Source: JAJPJQ01 sp036522615
GTDB taxonomy: Bacteria > Desulfobacterota > Binatia > UBA9968
Direction: 5' to 3'
Assembly (NCBI GenBank): GCA_036522615.1
Contig: DATDFN010000070.1
Location: 1-19,148, forward strand
DNA: 19,148 nt
Below, piece after piece: positions 15,045-19,148 of the stretch. The notes below the pieces were generated by a model. That model saw nothing but the letters and a program-made list of their open reading frames with translations, did not search any database and was not told where the DNA came from. A program made the translations under genes and the position numbers. Position 1 is the first letter of the stretch, and each line of letters opens with the position of its first letter.

Positions 15045-15527
15045 CTACAGATCCGCCACTTCGAGGAGATCCCCCTCGGGGCAGCCGACGAGCACCTCGC
15101 CGCCTTCCACGCGCACGGGGAGCGCGTACAGCGATTGCCCCTTGCACGGTCCGTCGACGCAGACGCCGCTCTCCGGATCGTAGAGCGCGCCGTGCGTCAT
15201 ACAGATGAGATGCCCGCCGTCTTCGGTGAAAAACTGATAGCGGACGAAATCGAGCGGCGTCGTCATGTGCCGGCAGCGGTTTACATAGGCGTGAAAGGCC
15301 CCGTGATAATTGATCAGAAACGCGTCGATGCGATATTTCCGGCAGATGAGATCGAACTTTTTCACCGAGCCCGGCGCCATCTCCGCCACGCGCGCGACGA
15401 CGCGCCCGCCCGTCCTGCTCTCCCGCTCCATCCGTCTTTTGTCGAATACGAAACGATAGCGGCGGACGGCGAGAGCGACAAGATAGAGCGCAAGAAAAAT
15501 CAGCGAGAGATAAATAGTCGCGGTCAT
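15045..15527 (-). CDS. Rieske [2Fe-2S] protein with N-terminal membrane anchor
   Basis: A 160-residue protein with a single predicted transmembrane helix (about residues 5-21) followed by an Arg/Lys-rich stretch and a Rieske domain. The positive charges after the helix suggest the domain faces the cytoplasm. Cluster ligands are Cys85-x-His87 and Cys109-x2-His112, with the extra Cys123 and Cys128 pair in VCVDGPC. The reading frame is open upstream to 16163 without similarity, overlapping the next genes; I start at the ATG at 15527, which begins the helix. No ribosome site is clear. It follows the zinc-ribbon gene by 26 nt and is followed after 1 nt by its soluble paralog. The anchored and free pair suggests electron transfer between a membrane partner and cytoplasm, which is inference. 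Confidence 0.88.
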   Translation of the reverse strand: MTATIYLSLIFLALYLVALAVRRYRFVFDKRRMERESRTGGRVVARVAEMAPGSVKKFDLICRKYRIDAFLINYHGAFHAYVNRCRHMTTPLDFVRYQFFTEDGGHLICMTHGALYDPESGVCVDGPCKGQSLYALPVRVEGGEVLVGCPEGDLLEVADL

Positions 15528-15553
15528 GGCAAAAGATCGGAATTTCAATTTTC

Positions 15554-15877
15554 CTACTTCTTCTCCTTTTCGAACGACCGGCGGATGTCCTTGACGTTCT
15601 CGGCGCTCTGCTTGCCTTTGAGCCCCATCACCTGCATCAGCTCGCTCGTCATCTCGGCGGTGACCTGATCCTGAACGCTGCCTTTGCCTTCCGGATCGGC
15701 CTTCAAAAACACGATGATTTTGTCCTTGGAAACGCCGGTGGCGGCGAGGCCGTCGAGAAATTCTCCATAGCCCACCTTGCCCTTCAGCTCGTCCACTTTC
15801 GCGAGGAGCTTCTTGCAGTCGCTGCAGAGCTTCGCGAACAAACCGCTCCGCTCGCCGCAATAAACGCACTGCGCCAT
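15554..15877 (-). CDS. small zinc-ribbon protein of unknown function
   Basis: A 107-residue protein that I do not recognise. Its N-terminus has Cys4-x2-Cys7 and Cys18-x2-Cys21, a likely zinc ribbon or knuckle. The rest is rich in Lys, Glu and Gly and probably helical (a long helix near 25-35, and from 85 on a charged KKxxRRSFEKEKK tail). There is no signal peptide or membrane segment. It starts 6 nt after the CysQ-like gene and ends 26 nt before the membrane Rieske gene, so it belongs to the same operon. Base composition is like its neighbours. It may be a partner, adaptor or nucleic-acid-binding protein; nothing in the sequence decides this. Confidence 0.8.
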   Translation of the reverse strand: MAQCVYCGERSGLFAKLCSDCKKLLAKVDELKGKVGYGEFLDGLAATGVSKDKIIVFLKADPEGKGSVQDQVTAEMTSELMQVMGLKGKQSAENVKDIRRSFEKEKK

Positions 15878-15883
15878 CGTCGA

Positions 15884-16684
15884 TTAGAAATTCTCCGCCA
15901 GCGCCTTCGCGAGCAGGACGTGCAGCGTCTTCGCCAGCGTGGGGTTGGCCGCGACAAGACCGCGGCAGAGGCTGTCCTGGCGATTGAAGCGCACCGGAAG
16001 CCCCTCTCCGTCGATGACGACTCCGCCGGCGCCCTCGATGACGGCGACGCCTCCGCAGATGTCCCACTCGTGCAGCGCGCGGAACGTGAGCATCGCGTCG
16101 CCTTCGGCGCCGCCGATGAGCGCCAACCGGTAGGCGATGCTGCCGACCGTCTGGACTTTGCACATTTCTTCGAACTGCTGAAATCTTTTCCGCGGCTCCG
16201 AGCGGCTCACGATCAGCGAAGCGCCCTCGACCTGCTCGCGCGGGGTCACATGAATCGGCCGGCCGTTCAGCGCCGCGCCGGCGCCCTGCCCGCCCTTGTA
16301 GAGCTTGTCCAGCGCGGGGTTGAAAACGACGCCGGCCACCGGCCGCCCTTCGACGGCGAAGCCGATCGACACGGTGAACTGCGGAATGCCCTCGATGAAC
16401 TCGCGCGTGCCGTCGATCGGATCGATGACCCAGACGCGCTTCGCCTTGAGGCGCGCGAGGTCGTCCTTGCTCTCCTCCGAGAGCCAGCCGTCGTTGGGAT
16501 ATTTGCCGAGCAGGACTTCCTGAATCTTTGCGTTCGCTTCGAGATCCGCGACGGTAACCGGATTATTCTTGCTCTTTTGCTCGATGCGGTACTCTTTGCC
16601 GTAATAGCCCATCACGACCGCCCCGGCTTCGCGCGCGGCGCGCTCGGCGGTCCCCAGCTCTTCGGTGAAATCGAATCCCATCAT
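15884..16684 (-). CDS. cysQ: CysQ-like 3'(2'),5'-bisphosphate nucleotidase / inositol monophosphatase family
   Basis: A 266-residue Mg-dependent, lithium-sensitive-type phosphatase. Metal-site motifs are Glu70 in WLSEES, DPIDGT at 88-93 and WDICGG at 207-212. The DPIDGTREFIEG form favours CysQ, which removes 3'-phosphate from PAP (a product of sulfate or CoA-phosphopantetheine transfer), over inositol phosphatase. I start at the ATG at 16684: it overlaps the stop of the preceding DUF2236 gene as ATGA. An upstream frame extension has no similarity. It is followed after 6 nt by the zinc-ribbon gene. In this block, recycling of nucleotide phosphates is a plausible role but the substrate is not fixed by the motifs. 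Confidence 0.88.
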   Translation of the reverse strand: MMGFDFTEELGTAERAAREAGAVVMGYYGKEYRIEQKSKNNPVTVADLEANAKIQEVLLGKYPNDGWLSEESKDDLARLKAKRVWVIDPIDGTREFIEGIPQFTVSIGFAVEGRPVAGVVFNPALDKLYKGGQGAGAALNGRPIHVTPREQVEGASLIVSRSEPRKRFQQFEEMCKVQTVGSIAYRLALIGGAEGDAMLTFRALHEWDICGGVAVIEGAGGVVIDGEGLPVRFNRQDSLCRGLVAANPTLAKTLHVLLAKALAENF

Positions 16685-17472
16685 CCCCTCATCAGGCGCT
16701 CGGCAGCGCGTGCGTGCGGCACGACCCGAATCGTTCGAGGCACGAGCGGCAGCGCCGCCCGCGCCGTGCCCGCGACCAGGCGCAGCACGCTTTCCCGCCG
16801 GCCGCTCCAGCGAAGCCCGTACGCGCGCCTGAGCTTCGGCGGCAGCAGCCCGGCGGTAATTAAGACGTTGACAGGCGCGACGGTTTGCAAGAACCACGGG
16901 CGCGGATGAAGAATCGCCCGCGCGAGCGCGCGCGCCGGCGCGCCGACGGAAATCGTCTCGGATTCTATCGTCATGGTCATATAGCCATCGAAATCTTCGA
17001 GCGTCGCCGGAAGCATCGCCTCCGGAACGCCCATCAAAAGCCCGAGTTTTTTCGAATCGTCGTAGTAGCGGCGGCGCTGCTCGCGCGACAGCGCACGCAC
17101 GAAGCGATCATAGGTCACGAGCGCGGAATCGACGAGCGTCGCGTGGACCCAAAGCAGCAGCTCCGGATCGCGCGCGCTGTAACTCGGGCCGTTCGGAACC
17201 CGGCCCTGCACGCGTTCGTGCACGCGGCCGAGACGGTCGAGCGAGGCCTGCGCCCGCGCGCGGTCGTCGAACACGATCGACCACATCGTCTCCATCGTCT
17301 GCTTGAGCCGCGCGAGCGGGTCCGTCGCAAAGCGGCTGTGGTCGGCGACTCCGGCGGCGATCTTGGGATGCGCGATCTGCATGAGCAGCGCGCGGCCGCC
17401 GCCGAGAAGCAGCGCCATCTCGCGATCCACGCGCCAGATCGCGCTCCCGGGGGCGAAAAATCGCTCTGTCAT
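16681..17472 (-). CDS. DUF2236 / MpaB-family oxygenase-like protein
   Basis: A 263-residue protein of the DUF2236 (MpaB, rubber-oxygenase-like) family, thought to bind a b-type heme. The characteristic segment is IAHPKIAAGVADHS (33-46) followed by RFATDPLARLKQT (47-59), with His35 and His45, and a later VHATLVDS (109-116, His110) that is typical. These His residues are candidate heme ligands. It has no signal peptide; a mostly helical fold is expected. I start at the ATG at 17472, one nucleotide after the nicotinamidase stop and with AGGA about 7 nt upstream. Its stop overlaps the next gene's ATG by 4 nt. The substrate is unknown; two Rieske proteins in the same block could supply electrons, which is inference. 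Confidence 0.88.
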   Translation of the reverse strand: MTERFFAPGSAIWRVDREMALLLGGGRALLMQIAHPKIAAGVADHSRFATDPLARLKQTMETMWSIVFDDRARAQASLDRLGRVHERVQGRVPNGPSYSARDPELLLWVHATLVDSALVTYDRFVRALSREQRRRYYDDSKKLGLLMGVPEAMLPATLEDFDGYMTMTIESETISVGAPARALARAILHPRPWFLQTVAPVNVLITAGLLPPKLRRAYGLRWSGRRESVLRLVAGTARAALPLVPRTIRVVPHARAAERLMRG

Positions 17473-17473
17473 G

Positions 17474-18067
17474 TTATTCCTGAAAAATCTTTCGCGGCGC
17501 GCCGGCTTTGGACGCGCCGCGCGACAGCATCGCGCGCGCCGCGCGCGCGGAGTCACCCGGCGCAAGGTCGACGCCGCGCGAGGCGTCTTCCAGCCAGACG
17601 ACTTCGAAGCCGTGCTTCAGCCCGTCGAGCACGGTGTGCTTGACGCAATAATCCGTCGCGAGACCCCCGACGAAAATCCGCTTCACTCCGGCGCGGTTCA
17701 GCAGCTCAACGAGCGCGACGCCGCGCTCGTCGCGGCCGTCGAAGCCGGAATAGCCGTCTTCGTCGGGCGAAGCGCCGGTCGTGATGAGGACTGCGCTTGG
17801 CGGCAGCCGCAAGTCGGAGCGCAGCTCGGCGCCCTTGGTTCCCTGAATGCAGTGCGGCGGCCACTCTCCGCCGTACGCTTTGAAATGGATTGTTTTCTTC
17901 GGATGCCAGTCGCGCGTCGCGAAAATCGGCAGGCCGGCTCTTGCGAATTTATCGATATAAGCGTTCAGCCGCGGCACGACTGCATCGCCGCCGGCGACCG
18001 CGAGCGCTCCGCCGGGGCAGAAATCGTTCTGCACGTCGACGATCACGAGCGCGTCCTTGCCTTGCAT
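17474..18067 (-). CDS. pncA: nicotinamidase / isochorismatase-family hydrolase
   Basis: A 197-residue member of the nicotinamidase family, which hydrolyses nicotinamide to nicotinate and ammonia in NAD salvage. It has the nucleophile Cys141 in LATDYCVKHT, Asp11 in VDVQNDF, and metal ligands Asp53, His55, His61 and His72 (WPPHCIQGT). Family length is normal. The catalytic Lys expected just before the Gly of the K-G-x-x-P-[ED]-x-D-x-YSGF region is replaced by Thr97 (codon ACC), while the rest (TGASPDEDGYSGF) aligns without gaps. The enzyme may be altered in substrate or mechanism. No ribosome site precedes the ATG, and a TATAAT box lies 8 nt upstream, so the transcript may be leaderless. It is the first gene of the minus-strand block. 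The name is by family; activity is uncertain. Confidence 0.87.
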   Translation of the reverse strand: MQGKDALVIVDVQNDFCPGGALAVAGGDAVVPRLNAYIDKFARAGLPIFATRDWHPKKTIHFKAYGGEWPPHCIQGTKGAELRSDLRLPPSAVLITTGASPDEDGYSGFDGRDERGVALVELLNRAGVKRIFVGGLATDYCVKHTVLDGLKHGFEVVWLEDASRGVDLAPGDSARAARAMLSRGASKAGAPRKIFQE

Positions 18068-18075
18068 CGATTCAG

Positions 18076-18102
18076 ATTATATGGAAGATAACCTGGTTGC
18101 AA
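18076..18102 (-). promoter_or_regulatory. candidate promoter of the nicotinamidase-led operon
   Basis: Minus strand: perfect TATAAT (18076-18081) preceded after 15 nt by TTGCAA (18097-18102, 4 of 6 to TTGACA; the spacer is shorter than the ideal 17). The -10 box ends 8 nt before the ATG, so transcription should begin at or next to the start codon. It lies in the 77-nt divergent gap shared with the HAD gene. Confidence 0.5.
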
Positions 18103-18144
18103 GAAAAGGTGCGCGTAGACAGCGCTCTCCTCTTTCAATATCGC

Positions 18145-18852
18145 ATGCCCATCCAAACCGTATTTTTCGATGCCGCGGGAACGCTCATGCGGCCCGTGCG
18201 GCCGGTCGGCGAGAGCTATGCGCTCGTCGCCGGGAACTACGGCAAGAACGTTCCGGCGGCGGAAGTATCGGCGCGCTTTCGCGCGTGCTTCGGCAACGCG
18301 CCGCCGCTCGCGTTTCCAGCGGCCGAAAACAACGGTCTTCGCGAGCTCGAGCGCGACTGGTGGAAGGCGCTCGTCGGCCACGTGTTCGAGCCCTACGGAC
18401 GCTTCGATCGGTTCGACGAATATTTCGCGGATTTGTTCGTTTACTTCTCGCGGGCAGACTCGTGGCGATTATTTCCCGAGACGGAAGAGACGCTGGCGGC
18501 GCTGAAGAGCCGTGGTCTGAAGCTCGCCGTGATCTCGAATTTCGACTCGCGTCTATTCGGCATCCTTGAAGGACTCGGTGTCGCGCGGGAATTCGAATCG
18601 ATATTGATCTCCAGCCATGCCGGGTACGCCAAGCCCGCGCCGGAAATCTTTCGCATCGCGCTCGAGCGGCATCACACCCGACCCGCGGAAGCGCTGCACG
18701 TGGGCGACAGCGTCGAGAAGGACGCCGAGGGGGCGCGCGGCGCGGGCATCCACGGTGTGCTAATCGACCGCAATGCCAAGCTCAAAGCCGCCGGATTTCC
18801 GAAGATCAAAAATCTAACCGGGCTGCTGCCCCTGGTCGGAAACGGGAGGTAA
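18145..18852 (+). CDS. HAD-superfamily hydrolase, REG-2/HDHD3-like
   Basis: A 235-residue HAD hydrolase, subfamily IA (C1 cap). Motif I is FFDAAGTL with nucleophile Asp9 but Ala11 at the +2 position where phosphatases have Asp. Motif II is ISNFDSR (Ser131), motif III Lys163 in YAKPAPEIF, and motif IV GDSVEKD (187-193). The DAxGT form is typical of the REG-2-like group. I start at the ATG at 18145; the frame extends further left without similarity, and no ribosome site is clear. It is divergent from the nicotinamidase operon and its stop is 2 nt before the next ATG. The substrate is unknown; lack of the +2 Asp argues against an ordinary phosphatase. Confidence 0.9.
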   Translation: MPIQTVFFDAAGTLMRPVRPVGESYALVAGNYGKNVPAAEVSARFRACFGNAPPLAFPAAENNGLRELERDWWKALVGHVFEPYGRFDRFDEYFADLFVYFSRADSWRLFPETEETLAALKSRGLKLAVISNFDSRLFGILEGLGVAREFESILISSHAGYAKPAPEIFRIALERHHTRPAEALHVGDSVEKDAEGARGAGIHGVLIDRNAKLKAAGFPKIKNLTGLLPLVGNGR

Positions 18853-18854
18853 GG

Positions 18855-19148
18855 ATGGCGAAGCCGCGCATCAGCATGGGCATCCCCGACCATCCGCGCA
18901 CGCGCGCGATCATCGACGGCGACGTCAAGATCGACGGCTACGACCTCGACCTCTCCTACAAGTTCGCCTCGCCCGGCGAGCGGCATTATCGCTTCGCCCA
19001 GGGAGAGTACGATGTCGGCGAATACTCCGCCGCGACGTTTATGCGCACGCGCGAGAAAGGCAAGCCGTTCGTCGCGCTGCCGATCTTCTTCGAGCGCGGC
19101 CCGCGCCAGCGGAATATTTTTTATCGCGAGGGAAATCTCTCCTCGCCC
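18855..19148 (+). CDS. 4,5-dihydroxyphthalate decarboxylase-like / binding protein (partial, 3' end outside window)
   Basis: The first 98 codons of a gene that runs off the right edge. The start reads MAKPRISMGIPDHPRTRAIIDG and continues with a VKIDGYDLDL segment and QGEYDVGEYSAATFMRTR, a pattern I recognise from proteins annotated as 4,5-dihydroxyphthalate decarboxylase, which are built on a periplasmic-binding-protein fold. There is no signal peptide, unlike the other binding proteins here. GGAGG lies 5 nt before the ATG and inside the end of the HAD gene (2-nt gap), so the two are probably translationally coupled. Enzyme or binding function cannot be decided from this fragment. Confidence 0.8.
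   Translation, partial: MAKPRISMGIPDHPRTRAIIDGDVKIDGYDLDLSYKFASPGERHYRFAQGEYDVGEYSAATFMRTREKGKPFVALPIFFERGPRQRNIFYREGNLSSP

Noticed and set aside
15528..16163. Long N-terminal extension of the membrane Rieske frame
   Set aside because: It overlaps the zinc-ribbon and CysQ-like genes and is Arg-rich without a domain.

Overview
The window is a GC-rich, gene-dense bacterial chromosome segment with about 18 complete protein genes and one gene cut by the right edge. No rRNA, tRNA, CRISPR array, transposase or phage gene was seen. The gene set (orphan NitT/TauT-type, PF04392-type and dihydroxyphthalate-decarboxylase-type binding proteins, a CaiB/BaiF CoA-transferase, DUF2848, a DUF2236 oxygenase, a large GAF histidine kinase) resembles uncultivated soil or subsurface lineages around the former Deltaproteobacteria, such as Binatota, Rokubacteria/Methylomirabilota or Tectomicrobia. 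This placement is inferred from gene content only.

Left part (1-2603): a minus-strand set, hemerythrin then DUF2848 protein then cupin, is divergent from an exported NitT/TauT-type binding protein. The hemerythrin and DUF2848 genes overlap by 4 nt. Middle-left (2650-8667): a minus-strand run of a small HTH protein, a PF04392 periplasmic binding protein, a 1156-residue Cache-HAMP-GAFx3 histidine kinase and a class III CoA-transferase. The binding protein has no permease or ATPase nearby and lies 8 nt from the kinase gene, which suggests it feeds a sensor. The kinase carries three tandem GAF units at an exact 172-residue period.

Centre (8943-14213): a FAM173-like methyltransferase with a signal peptide, a long-chain acyl-CoA synthetase divergent from coaE, then efp (convergent with coaE) and a glutamate dehydrogenase. 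The EF-P has Asn at the tip position that usually carries the modified Lys or Arg. A REP-like palindrome lies between efp and the dehydrogenase gene.

Right part (14302-18067): a compact minus-strand block reads nicotinamidase, DUF2236 (MpaB-type) oxygenase, CysQ-like phosphatase, small zinc-ribbon protein, membrane-anchored Rieske protein, soluble Rieske protein, HIT protein. Gaps run from a 4-nt overlap to 26 nt. The mix of nucleotide-phosphate or nicotinamide hydrolases with an oxygenase and two Rieske ferredoxins matches no pathway I know, and it is the best candidate here for an undescribed functional unit. The nicotinamidase lacks the expected catalytic Lys. Divergent from it are a HAD hydrolase and a partial dihydroxyphthalate-decarboxylase-like binding protein, likely translationally coupled.
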